DNA of 64,000 nucleotides from Bog-473 sp036489775 (GTDB taxonomy: Bacteria; Actinomycetota; Acidimicrobiia; Acidimicrobiales; RAAP-2): positions 1 to 64,000 of the forward strand of contig DASXFC010000038.1 in the NCBI GenBank assembly GCA_036489775.1. Direction: 5' to 3'. Below the pieces are notes generated by a model. The model made no database searches, was not told the DNA's origin, and saw nothing but the letters and a program-made list of their open reading frames with translations. Positions 43,937-51,249 of the stretch are shown here, piece by piece. How positions within the stretch are numbered: the first letter of the stretch is position 1; each line of letters begins with the position of its first letter. The translations under genes and the position numbers were made by a program.

Positions 43937-43976
43937 CGAGGGCCCTCATCGGCCCAACGCGGGTCCTCGATCCGAC

Positions 43977-44177
43977 CTACGCCGAGACTTCCTGCCGGAA
44001 AATGTAGAGACGACCGTTCCCATCGAACGCGGCCTGTTGCTCGACGAGTTCCCAACCCTCCTTGGCCTTGTCGTTCAGCAACATCACAAGGCCGCCCTTG
44101 CCGGCCGTATTCTTGTAGGTGTGGTCAGCGCCTGAGCCACCGAATTGTTCGATGCTGTATTGCCATTGAGTACTCAT
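43977..44177 (-). CDS. small DUF4177-like protein
   Basis: 66 residues: MSTQWQYSIEQFGG, MLLNDKAKEGWELVEQQAAFDGNGRLYIFRQE. The WxY start and LNxxxxEGWELV motif fit the DUF4177 family of small proteins of unknown function. TACCTT lies seven bases upstream of the ATG. Confidence 0.65.
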   Translation of the reverse strand: MSTQWQYSIEQFGGSGADHTYKNTAGKGGLVMLLNDKAKEGWELVEQQAAFDGNGRLYIFRQEVSA

Positions 44178-44184
44178 GCGTCAA

Positions 44185-44190
44185 AAGGTA
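44185..44190 (-). promoter_or_regulatory. -10-like TACCTT of the DUF4177-like gene
   Basis: Seven bases before ATG 44177 on the minus strand. It lies almost against the 3' end of the beta-lactamase-like pseudogene. Confidence 0.4.
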
Positions 44191-44193
44191 CCG

Positions 44194-45040
44194 CTACTGA
44201 GGATCGTGGTGATCGCGCACAAGGTGACTGCTCAGGTCGGCAACCTCTCGCAACGTCGGGAACACCTGAGTCCATTTCGGGACGGCCGCGAAGCCGTAGT
44301 TCCGGTGAACGAGCACCAGGTCGAGTTGGGGGACCACGACCAAGGCGTGGCCTTGCCCACCGAACGCGGCGTAGAACTCGCGACCACCCAGCGTGTCTGG
44401 GCGACCGACCCACCACATGTACCCGTAGGCGGCCGCGAGCGCCTCGTGGACACCGGTTGCGGGTGACAGCGGCCTGGTCGAGTCATCTACCCAACCTTCC
44501 GGTACGACTTGCGAGTTCTCCCAGCGCCCGCGCCGGAGAAAGAGCAAGCCGACCCGAGCCAAGTCCCGGGCTGAGATACGGAAGTCGTAGGCCGGATGGC
44601 GAGAGAGTGGGTTCCACGCGTACTCGCAATGTTTCGGGTCGTAGTCCTGCATGTGTAACGGCCGGGCTATCCATTCGGCAAAGGCCTCGAACGGCCCCAG
44701 GCCGGAGGCTTGCTCGAGGATCGTGCCCAGCGCGTTGAAGTCCCAGTTGTTGTAGGCCCATCGTTCGCCCGGACGGGAGGCATGGCGAGGCGGGACGTGG
44801 GGGTTCGGGTTCTCCTGATAGGCAGCCGGGTGGGTACACACCGGACCTGGCCATCAGCAAGTCGCGGACGGTGGCCGTCTTCTCCTCATCACTGAGTAGC
44901 TCGATGTCGTCGATGCCCAGTTCTCCGATGGTCGCATCAAGGGCGATGAGACCGCGCTCGACACCGATGCCAACGAGCGCGCTGAGAAGACTCTTGGGGC
45001 AGGTTCGATTGCCGATCGCTGAGCCAACACAATCCCTGGT
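44194..45040 (-). pseudogene. beta-lactamase-related serine hydrolase, frameshifted and decayed
   Basis: The downstream part (44194-44830) encodes WAYNNWDFNALGTILEQASG, ISARDLARVGLLFLRRGRW, YGYMWWVG and AFGGQGHALVVVPQLDLVLVHRNYG, the YxN and C-terminal motifs of PF00144 esterases/beta-lactamases. The upstream part (about 44835-45040) encodes KSLLSALVGIGVERGLIALDATI and RDLLMARSGVYPP in another frame. One extra base near 44832-44834 (GTGGGTAC on the plus strand) separates them. The S-x-x-K nucleophile motif reads T-C-P-K, and nothing recognisable precedes it, so the 5' end is lost. Confidence 0.75.
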
Positions 45041-45350
45041 CTCGCTGTTCGTGCGGAAGCGACAGTTACCAGACGAACTGCGGACAGGGACCTGCATTAC
45101 TTGGGCGGATGTGACCGATGACCCATCTGTCCGAGTGTCGGTTGTGGCTGTGACTGCTGCCGATACGACGGTTTCACATAAGCGATGGCGGGCCACGGTG
45201 GATGGTTCCATCCTTCCCGCTCCGTTCAGATGGTTAGCAAATGGCAATCGAAGCGGTCGGATCAGGTCAGGGGTATCGGCCCTTGAGGAGGACAACCCTG
45301 CCCCATAGCCGGGAAGGCGGCGGCCCTCTGGGCCTGATTGACTATCGGCC
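45041..45350. other. 310-bp stretch without recognised gene
   Basis: It lies upstream of the decayed hydrolase gene and before the small membrane-protein gene. Open frames exist on both strands, but none has a recognisable product. It is probably the eroded 5' end of the pseudogene plus spacer. Confidence 0.4.
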
Positions 45351-45581
45351 GTGGCACGAGCCAGTAGGCGTAAGCCAACTCGCTTGGATGTGGTGCTGGC
45401 GATCGTGCAGCTTCTGACCGGCATCGGATCGCTAGCGTTTTTGGCAGTGTTTGCCAGCGGACGGAACTCGTCCTCGGTCGCCTTCGCTGCTCTCAGTCTA
45501 GTTGCCGTTAACGGTGCTCTTCTTGGGGCTCGGTCGTTGCTTCTCAGTCGTAGACCCGAACGGACCCCAAGATCGAGCTGA
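45351..45581 (+). CDS. hypothetical small two-helix membrane protein
   Basis: 76 residues: basic N-terminus (ARASRRKPTR), two hydrophobic segments (about 14-32 and 41-62), and an Arg-rich C-terminus (SRRPERTPRSS). It starts at GTG without a clear ribosome site. No family is recognised. It could be a real small membrane protein of the accessory segment or a chance frame. Confidence 0.45.
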   Translation: MARASRRKPTRLDVVLAIVQLLTGIGSLAFLAVFASGRNSSSVAFAALSLVAVNGALLGARSLLLSRRPERTPRSS

Positions 45582-45664
45582 GGCCACGAGGTCGGAAAGG
45601 TGCCCCCTATCGCCGGATCGAGGGCGGCGTGACGGGCAGTGCAGCCCGACCCGCCAAGACGCCA

Positions 45665-45670
45665 TAACGT
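45665..45670 (+). promoter_or_regulatory. -10-like TAACGT of the APH-like gene
   Basis: Seven bases before GTG 45678, with no Shine-Dalgarno. It probably acts as a leaderless promoter. Confidence 0.45.
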
Positions 45671-45677
45671 CCCCAAC

Positions 45678-46718
45678 GTGGCTACTCCAAGGATCGTGGA
45701 TCTGATTGAGGCCCACCATCAACGCTGGGGCGACTCGTCCACTCAGGTGGCGACCTTCGGAGCGATTGACGCCCAGGGAGTAGCGAGCTGGTATGAGCGG
45801 ATCTGCGTCACTGCCCTGCGATCTTCCGTAAGTCGGGGGGTATTCTTCGGTGCGTCGGCTGGGTGCGTTGTGGGCGTGGAGCTAGCCGACGGCCGACAGG
45901 TGGTCATCAAGGCCTACCAACCTCGGTGGAGGCTCGATGCCCTCCAGGCGGTCTCGACCGCTCAGCTGCGACTGTCTCTCGCCGGATTTGCCTGTCCGGT
46001 TCCGACCGTTCCGCCATTGCAATTCGAAGGGGTAGTGGCGAGTATCGACTTTTTCCTTCCCGACCCCGGCATGCGGCTCTTGGACATGAACGAGATGGCG
46101 GACTCGGCGGGGAGCTTGGCGCAGGCGATCTCGATACTTCGCGACGAAGACGCCAAACCGTGGATGGACAAGCACGCAATGGACCGGGCGAGCGGATCCC
46201 TTTACCCTATTCCGCACAACCCCGTCTTCGATTTCTCATTGAAGGTCGAAGAGGCGGCTTGGATCGACGAGTTGGCAGCTGCGGCACTCGACGCCCAGAA
46301 CCGAGATGACGCCCAACCACGCATGCTCCACGGCGACTGGTCCGCCCGGAACATCCGCATCGTCAATCATCGCCTCGTCGCCAGCTACGACTGGGACAGC
46401 CTTGGAGCATTTCGTGAGAGCAAGGGCGTGGGTATTGCCGCCGCCGCCTGGCGCTCCAATGGCGAAATGTACGATCCACCGGCCCCCAATTCTGATGAGA
46501 TCGGTGCTTACCTTGAGGCGTACATCGAGGCGACCGACGGATCGAGAAGTCGACAATGGCGGATTGCGGCGATGGGTTCAGCGCTGTACACATTGGCCTA
46601 CACCGCCCGCTGCGAGCACTCGGTGGAAGCTCACGATCCCCGCTATCGGGCCCGTCGTGCTCGTGACACTCTCACTGCCGACCGTAGTGGATTCATTGAC
46701 GCACTTCAGGATCCATAA
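45678..46718 (+). CDS. APH/choline-kinase-like phosphotransferase family protein
   Basis: 346 residues of kinase fold. It has VVIKAY (Lys78), the catalytic HGDWSARNIRI (HGD 218-220, Asn225) and the metal-binding SYDWD (238-240). These match aminoglycoside phosphotransferase-type enzymes, which phosphorylate antibiotics, sugars or choline-like molecules; the substrate here is unknown. The stop codon TAA lies in CCATAACG. It is flanked downstream by a 388-bp non-coding region. Confidence 0.82.
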   Translation: MATPRIVDLIEAHHQRWGDSSTQVATFGAIDAQGVASWYERICVTALRSSVSRGVFFGASAGCVVGVELADGRQVVIKAYQPRWRLDALQAVSTAQLRLSLAGFACPVPTVPPLQFEGVVASIDFFLPDPGMRLLDMNEMADSAGSLAQAISILRDEDAKPWMDKHAMDRASGSLYPIPHNPVFDFSLKVEEAAWIDELAAAALDAQNRDDAQPRMLHGDWSARNIRIVNHRLVASYDWDSLGAFRESKGVGIAAAAWRSNGEMYDPPAPNSDEIGAYLEAYIEATDGSRSRQWRIAAMGSALYTLAYTARCEHSVEAHDPRYRARRARDTLTADRSGFIDALQDP

Positions 46719-46880
46719 CGTTCGGTAGCGGGAGGGGTGCTGCCATGGTGCCCCACTTCGCCGGGCCCGGGTACCCCGGGGTGTCGGGCTGCCTCTCCTG
46801 GTGGTGACCAGTCACCAACTGTCCGACCTTCGGGCAGGGCGATCGGACCCGGTGCCATCACTTAGTCAGAATGGTGCAGC

Positions 46881-47000
46881 CATCCAGACCCAGGGCGCTA
46901 TCAAATAACGGCGCAGAAGCTCAGATGGGTTTTGGCATTCTGGAAGAAGTCAGAATGATGCAGTCGCGCGAAGGGGCCTCCGGGACCCTTTTGCGCGCAA
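46881..47000 (+). repeat. structured repeat R1 (diverged copy of R2 at 50126)
   Basis: It begins CATCCAGACCCAGGGCGC and ends with a hairpin. Copy R2 begins CATCCAGTCCCAGGGCGC. The ends align closely and the middle is diverged. Same orientation, 3.2 kb apart. Confidence 0.6.
46966..46998. terminator. hairpin of repeat R1
   Basis: GCGCGAAGGG pairs with CCCTTTTGCGC around a GCCTCCGGGA loop-stem. The equivalent hairpin in R2 keeps the fold with different bases. It may terminate the APH-like or SRPBCC transcript. Confidence 0.5.
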
Positions 47001-47106
47001 TGTCAGGGGCCCGACCTCAGGTTCTCGAGCCGAGGCTCGGGGGTAGCCCAGTACTCCGGGCTTGGGTATGACGGAACCGGGCCTGGGGATTGACTAGCTC
47101 AGGCTT

Positions 47107-47577
47107 TCAGCTATCGGTCGTGGAGAGTTGATCGAGTCGCTCCAGTGTCTCCGACATGCCAGCGAGCCATGCATTGCCGTTGTCCACTGCCTTACGGACA
47201 CTCTCGGGGGAATCTGTGCAGTCGTACGTTTCTGTCACCACAGTTGCGCTCGGGCCATCTGGTGCAAGGTCGTATCTCCAGCGTGATCCGTTCCGGTCGA
47301 GTTGGGGGTTTGCGGGCTCCCACGCAATGCACCGGTCTATCTCGAAGACCACAACCCGGTTGTACATTTCGTAGTCGCCCATTGCCTCGAAGTACATCTT
47401 CGTCACGAACACGTCCCCTACACCAGCTATTTTTTCGTTGTTGGCTCCCGGACGAAGCATTGCAGAGCCATCGAATTCGGGGTGCCGATCTGGTTGAGCC
47501 AGAAGATTGAAGATCGCACCGGCCGGAGCCTCGATTCGTCGAGATACCGAAACGGGCTTGCATTCGTCGGTGTTCAT
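47107..47577 (-). CDS. SRPBCC-family (START/Bet v1-like) protein
   Basis: 156 residues: SVSRRIEAPAGAIFNLLAQPDRHPEFDG, VGDVFVTKM, VVVFEIDRCIAWEPA, WRYDLAPDG and a C-terminal helix with TLERLDQL. This is the polyketide-cyclase/SRPBCC pattern, a hydrophobic ligand-binding fold. GGAGGG lies eight bases before ATG 47577, which decides against an in-frame start 22 codons upstream. The ligand is unknown. Confidence 0.85.
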   Translation of the reverse strand: MNTDECKPVSVSRRIEAPAGAIFNLLAQPDRHPEFDGSAMLRPGANNEKIAGVGDVFVTKMYFEAMGDYEMYNRVVVFEIDRCIAWEPANPQLDRNGSRWRYDLAPDGPSATVVTETYDCTDSPESVRKAVDNGNAWLAGMSETLERLDQLSTTDS

Positions 47578-47640
47578 GATCCCTCCTGTCGTGGTGCTTT
47601 CACCAAAGTAGCTGCTAAGACCCTGAGAGATCCGACGAGT

Positions 47641-47668
47641 CAACGTTAGGGACTGACCTCATACGCCG
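47641..47668 (+). repeat. junction motif D (CGTTAGGGA)
   Basis: CAACGTTAGGGACTGACCTC then ATACGCCGGG. It contains the GTTAGGG core seen on the opposite strand in motifs E, F and G. It lies between SRPBCC and RidA. Confidence 0.35.
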
Positions 47669-47737
47669 GGACTGTGGACAGACAATCCAGGTACCGTTCG
47701 TCTCTCTAGACCGCTTGGCATTGTGGGAGGAGCACAA

Positions 47738-48127
47738 ATGGACAGACACCGGATCTCGACAGACAAGGCACCTGCGGCACTTGGTCCCTATAGTCAGGCC
47801 ATCGTCGCAAACGGGTTCGTCTTTTGCTCAGGCACGGTTGGCATTGACCCTCAAACCGGTGCGCTCGCGGAGGGGGTGGCTGAGCAGACCGAGCAAGCGT
47901 TGTGGAACTTGGCCGCCATCTTGGAGGCAGCGGGATCCTCACTCGAGCAGCTCGTCAAGACAACGATCTTCTACGCCAACGTCGAGGACTTCGCCATCAT
48001 CAACGAGGTCTATGGGCGTCACATGCCCGATCCTCCCCCGGCCCGCTCCGCTCCAGCCAATGTGGCTTTGCCACGAGGCCTCCTGATATCGATCGAAGCG
48101 ATTGCGGTCGCTGAAGGTGGAGGCTGA
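47738..48127 (+). CDS. RidA/YjgF-family enamine/imine deaminase
   Basis: 129 residues: APAALGPYSQAIVANGFVFCSG, LVKTTIFYANVEDFAIINEVYG, RSAPANVALPRGLLISIEAIAV, including the Arg that binds the carboxylate in RidA. It hydrolyses reactive 2-aminoacrylate-type enamines. GGGAGGAG six bases before ATG 47738 fixes the start. It lies between two junction motifs (47641 and 48177). Confidence 0.92.
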   Translation: MDRHRISTDKAPAALGPYSQAIVANGFVFCSGTVGIDPQTGALAEGVAEQTEQALWNLAAILEAAGSSLEQLVKTTIFYANVEDFAIINEVYGRHMPDPPPARSAPANVALPRGLLISIEAIAVAEGGG

Positions 48128-48176
48128 CCAGCTGACGTGTATAGAAGTGGCCCGGTATGGCCGGATCCACGGCTAG

Positions 48177-48215
48177 CCCCTAACGCCGGACTTGGTTGCC
48201 ATCCTGCGTTATGGG
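48177..48215. repeat. junction motif E (CCCCTAACGCCGG ... GCGTTATGG)
   Basis: CCCCTAACGCCGG, with TAACGC at 48181 paired to GCGTTA at 48206 across a 19-base interior. It lies 50 bases after ridA. The remaining 185-bp spacer has no gene. Confidence 0.5.
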
Positions 48216-48312
48216 TGGTTACTCCTGACGACCGCCTGCTACAGGGGGATTCGGTGCTGCACAAGAACCCTTGAATTCGGGTGGTGAGGATGTGGGCCGC
48301 ACAGTTTCTCCA

Positions 48313-49113
48313 TCACGAAATTCGCACGCAGAATTCCAACACTCTTTGCGCCACGAGCTCGACCATCTCGGCACTAGCCCAGTGGCCGCTGTCGAACCAG
48401 GTGATGTCCAGATCGACTATCCGACCCAGAGCGTCAGCTTCGGCTTGCCGGGCCTCGAGGTCGGCGCCTCGCCGCGCGAGCAGGGCTAGTACCGTTCCAG
48501 GTGCCGACTGATATGCCTCCTCGACTGGACGACGCGCGAACGCGCTCTCCTTGGCGAATATGTCAGCTGCGGAAGGAACAATCTCGGTGTCGCCGTCGCC
48601 GCGCTCTACGGCACTGCGATAGGCCGTGGCTTTGCCCGCAGGGCCGGCCACGGAGAAGCCGGCGAGGTAGGCGTTCCAGTTCTCTGGGTCCAGGATCCGT
48701 CTTGTCTGACTCGGTGGATCCAGAGTCGGGAGCACCTCGGGAAAGTCGGACAGACGGCCGTCCTCGGTTATGAAGGCGCGTGCGGCGCCTCCATCGAGCA
48801 AGTAGGCGAGGCCGATCAGGGTCCCGAAGGAACTTCCGTAGAGAATCGGCGGAGCCAGATCGAGGGTATCGATGACGGTGGCCAGGTCCTTGGTGAACTC
48901 CAGGGCACTCATCGGGCCGGTCTCTGACCAACCGTGGCCTCGCTGGTCATATGCCACCACTCGCAAGCCAGTAGTCAGTAGCGGGCCGAGATAGTCGAAG
49001 CTGGCGAGGTTGCCGTAGTTCCCGTGGATCAGGACGATTGGAGGGCCATCACCGCCGTAATCCCGCACAGCCAGGCGCGAGCCAGCTGTTTGCACGAAGA
49101 GGTCTTCCGCCAT
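48313..49113 (-). CDS. alpha/beta hydrolase
   Basis: 266 residues: oxyanion-hole IVLIHGNYG, YDQRGHGWSE, nucleophile elbow YGSSFGT (G-x-S-x-G) and the C-terminal His in FDSGHWAS. Catalytic elements are therefore complete. Substrate unknown; hydrolases of this type include esterases and epoxide or haloalkane hydrolases. No clear ribosome site is seen. The upstream gap to the methyltransferase is 116 bases. Confidence 0.87.
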   Translation of the reverse strand: MAEDLFVQTAGSRLAVRDYGGDGPPIVLIHGNYGNLASFDYLGPLLTTGLRVVAYDQRGHGWSETGPMSALEFTKDLATVIDTLDLAPPILYGSSFGTLIGLAYLLDGGAARAFITEDGRLSDFPEVLPTLDPPSQTRRILDPENWNAYLAGFSVAGPAGKATAYRSAVERGDGDTEIVPSAADIFAKESAFARRPVEEAYQSAPGTVLALLARRGADLEARQAEADALGRIVDLDITWFDSGHWASAEMVELVAQRVLEFCVRIS

Positions 49114-49229
49114 CCAGACTCAATTTTCCACAATCGACTGAGCGAGGCCAAGCAATTCGCTTGCGACCAGCCCCGTCCAACGAGGAGGAACGGCCGAGCG
49201 TCCGCGTCGCGCAGAACGCCGACCGGGGT

Positions 49230-50057
49230 CTACCCCAGCCGAGTCGCGGTGATGAGGACAGTCTTGAAGTTCATGACGAACGAGCCGCCCTGATCGTCGA
49301 TGGCCGAGCCAACGGCTTCGAACAGGCGGTCTCGGACCGCTGGTTCGAGGGCGGCGTGGTCGCTCCGTGAGACAAGCTGGGCCAGCCACTCATCCCGCCG
49401 GTAGACCCGCGTCCATGGGAACCACTTCTCTGTCGGCGCACCGAAGTCAGGCACCGCCAAGACGGCATCGATCTCCGAGCCGAGGCCGGTCTCAAAGTCA
49501 GAGAGCCGATCTGCCGCGTATCCCCTGAACAGACGGTGACCGCCGGGCGGCACGACACTCTCGTACACCCCCTCGAGTGCATCGGCCAGACGATCGGGCT
49601 GACACCCGGCGTTCCACATCAGACCAAGCGTGCCCCCCGGTCTCAGTACAGATGCCGCCTTCGCGGTGGCGATGGGCAGGTCGAGCCAGTGCCAGGCCTG
49701 GGCCGAAGTCACCCGGTCGAACGTACGGCCAGCAGCGTCCCAGGCTTCAAAGGCCGCAATCTCAACTTCGACCCCGTGACCGCGGGCGATCTCCGCCATG
49801 CGCGGGCCGAGTTCCACTCCCAGCACCCTGGCGCCACGCTGAGCAATCTGTCGTGAAGCAATCCCGGTGCCACAACCCACGTCGAGAACGTCCAGTCCCG
49901 CCGGCACCGGACCGAGCAGCTCGTCGATCACCGCATCGGGATAGGTCGGCCGGAACCGGTCATATGCCTCGGCTTGCTCGTCGAACAACCTCGAACGTTC
50001 CTGTGCCAGAGGGCGCGCCACAAAACGGTCGCTTTCGCCCGCGTCCACAGGCGCCAT
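49230..50057 (-). CDS. class I SAM-dependent methyltransferase
   Basis: 275 residues: FDEQAEAYDRFRPTYPDAVIDELL, motif I VLDVGCGTGIASRQIA, VLGVELGPRMAEIARGHG, SAQAWHWLDL and LRPGGTLGLMWNAG. This is a methyltransferase_11/25-like enzyme, substrate unknown. ATG 50057 with GGGGCAGG upstream is preferred to a start 12 codons earlier. Confidence 0.88.
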   Translation of the reverse strand: MAPVDAGESDRFVARPLAQERSRLFDEQAEAYDRFRPTYPDAVIDELLGPVPAGLDVLDVGCGTGIASRQIAQRGARVLGVELGPRMAEIARGHGVEVEIAAFEAWDAAGRTFDRVTSAQAWHWLDLPIATAKAASVLRPGGTLGLMWNAGCQPDRLADALEGVYESVVPPGGHRLFRGYAADRLSDFETGLGSEIDAVLAVPDFGAPTEKWFPWTRVYRRDEWLAQLVSRSDHAALEPAVRDRLFEAVGSAIDDQGGSFVMNFKTVLITATRLG

Positions 50058-50125
50058 CCTGCCCCAGATCGCCGGGCTGACAACGTCCAACACCCAGTGT
50101 GGTCAGTGAGTCAGGGCGAACCAGA

Positions 50126-50248
50126 CATCCAGTCCCAGGGCGCCGCCAAAGAATGGTTGCCAGGGGCCGAAGATTCGTCGTTATTCTGCAGTCAGGCAGG
50201 GTGAATCAGTCATCGTGCGGAGGGGCCTTCGGGTCCCTTCTGCGCGTC
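50126..50248 (+). repeat. structured repeat R2
   Basis: Second copy of R1, same orientation. It starts CATCCAGTCCCAGGGCGC and ends with a hairpin at 50215-50245 (GCGGAGGGGCC-TTCG-GGTCCCTTCTGC). It occupies the spacer between the methyltransferase and motif F. Confidence 0.6.
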
Positions 50249-50268
50249 ACGGTTCGCTGACTTCCAGG

Positions 50269-50313
50269 TACCCCCCTAACGCCGGAGTGGGGCACGACAC
50301 TGACAGCGTTAGG
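50269..50313. repeat. junction motif F, attC-like palindrome at the HIT stop
   Basis: TACCCCCCTAACGCCGG (50269-50285), with CCTAACGC at 50275 paired to GCGTTAGG at 50306. The HIT stop codon TAA lies inside the right arm (GCCTAAC on the minus strand). The 17-mer recurs exactly as motif G. Confidence 0.65.
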
Positions 50314-50806
50314 CCACCAGTCGTGCCGCCAGCTCCGCTCTCACTGCCTCACGCATGAGGGCGATTTCGTCGTTGCTTCTCGTGAATCTTGCTCGGCAGT
50401 GATTCGGGTAACCAACGTAAACATCTCCAGGCATGCGTGGGAAGAGATGCATGTGGAGATGAGGAACCGTGTTGCCGTGAATCTCGTAGTTCGTCTTCAC
50501 CGAGTTGAACAACGATGCCAGGCCTCGAGCTGCCGCCATAGCGTCCAAGAAGAAGGCAGCCTGTTCACCTTGGGGAAGATCGAATGGTTCGATCACGTGA
50601 CGTTTGGTGAGCACGCAGGCGTAGCCAGGGAGGACCGCCTCGCTCCATGCCGAGATGCGGCACGTTTCGGTCTCGGCCAGCAACCATTCGGGATGCGGAT
50701 CCTCGCCGCACATTGGACATCCTTCTGGCGTGCACAACCGCAGCCAGCCGTCTGGATCCTCTGACCACAGGCGGCCGCTTTCATTGGCCTCTAGTTCGAT
50801 TGTCAT
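50309..50806 (-). CDS. HIT-family protein
   Basis: 165 residues. The histidine triad is HGNTVPHLHMHLFPR, with the substrate-binding KTNYEIHG before it. An N-terminal CPMCGED motif could bind zinc. HIT proteins are nucleotide hydrolases or transferases. TAGGGT lies six bases before the ATG. The gene is bracketed exactly by motifs F and G. Confidence 0.88.
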   Translation of the reverse strand: MTIELEANESGRLWSEDPDGWLRLCTPEGCPMCGEDPHPEWLLAETETCRISAWSEAVLPGYACVLTKRHVIEPFDLPQGEQAAFFLDAMAAARGLASLFNSVKTNYEIHGNTVPHLHMHLFPRMPGDVYVGYPNHCRARFTRSNDEIALMREAVRAELAARLVA

Positions 50807-50812
50807 GGTGCC

Positions 50813-50818
50813 ACCCTA
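50813..50818 (-). promoter_or_regulatory. -10-like TAGGGT of the HIT gene
   Basis: Six bases before ATG 50806 on the minus strand and ten bases inside motif G. The unit thus appears to carry its own promoter. Confidence 0.45.
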
Positions 50819-50827
50819 CGTTCGGAC

Positions 50828-50876
50828 TACCCCCCTAACGCCGGGCCGGGTGCGGCGGCATCGGCACGAGTTGGAC
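50828..50876. repeat. junction motif G
   Basis: TACCCCCCTAACGCCGG (50828-50844), identical to motif F. On the minus strand GTCCAAC (50876-50870) precedes it, giving an RYYYAAC ... GTTAGGG arrangement over about 40 bases. Confidence 0.55.
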
Positions 50877-50942
50877 ACCCTGAGTGGGACAATGAGGCAT
50901 GAGGCTCCGCAACGCCCCAGTCGGTGAAAAGGCAATCCCTCA

Positions 50943-51239
50943 ATGAATGAGCTCGACGATCTCGTCAGGGGCCGGCCGGGATGGCGCCTCGAGCCAATGG
51001 CGACGCCAGGCTCCCCGCCTGCGTGGTGCTTCGCCCCAGGTCGCAAGATTGAGTTCTCAGTGACGGCTGAGCGCGATGTGATCCGTCTCTACGTGATGGA
51101 GAGCGACCAGGAGACTGTGTTCGGTGATGTGGACGAACTCGCGGTCTGGTTGAGAACAAACCGGCCGGAAGCACTGCAGGAGCCAGCGCCGCGCCTTCGG
51201 GGCAAGTCACGCCTCCGCAAAGCTTTCCGGTGGGACTGA
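50943..51239 (+). CDS. hypothetical protein
   Basis: 98 residues, soluble: MNELDDLVRGRPGWRLEPMATPGSPPAWCFAPG, EFSVTAERDVIRLYVMESDQETVFGDVDELAVWLR, ending with a basic tail. The beta-hairpin then helix pattern looks like a small alpha/beta protein. I recognise no family. Coding-like composition and convergent placement with the isochorismatase-like gene support it. Confidence 0.55.
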   Translation: MNELDDLVRGRPGWRLEPMATPGSPPAWCFAPGRKIEFSVTAERDVIRLYVMESDQETVFGDVDELAVWLRTNRPEALQEPAPRLRGKSRLRKAFRWD

Positions 51240-51249
51240 ACCCCTCGGC

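Larger units (their letters stand above)
46719..47106. other. 388-bp non-coding region rich in hairpins
   Basis: It lies between the convergent APH-like and SRPBCC genes. It holds a GC-rich palindromic stretch at 46765-46795, the direct repeat AGTCAGAATGRTGCAG at 46864 and 46949, repeat copy R1 (46881-47000), and hairpins at 46966-46998, 47026-47039 and 47045-47062. No credible gene is seen. Confidence 0.6.

Noticed and set aside
44871..45308. Plus-strand frame of 145 codons opposite the decayed hydrolase
   Set aside because: Its first part mirrors the hydrolase remnant, and the rest has no recognisable product or ribosome site.
45661..45678. CCATAACGTCCCCAACG as another attC-like junction
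   Set aside because: TAACGT here is better explained as the -10 box seven bases before the APH-like start; no matching GCGTTA arm is nearby.
46871..47071. 66-codon frame in the hairpin-rich spacer
   Set aside because: It runs through the repeat and hairpins, and no family or initiation signal supports it.
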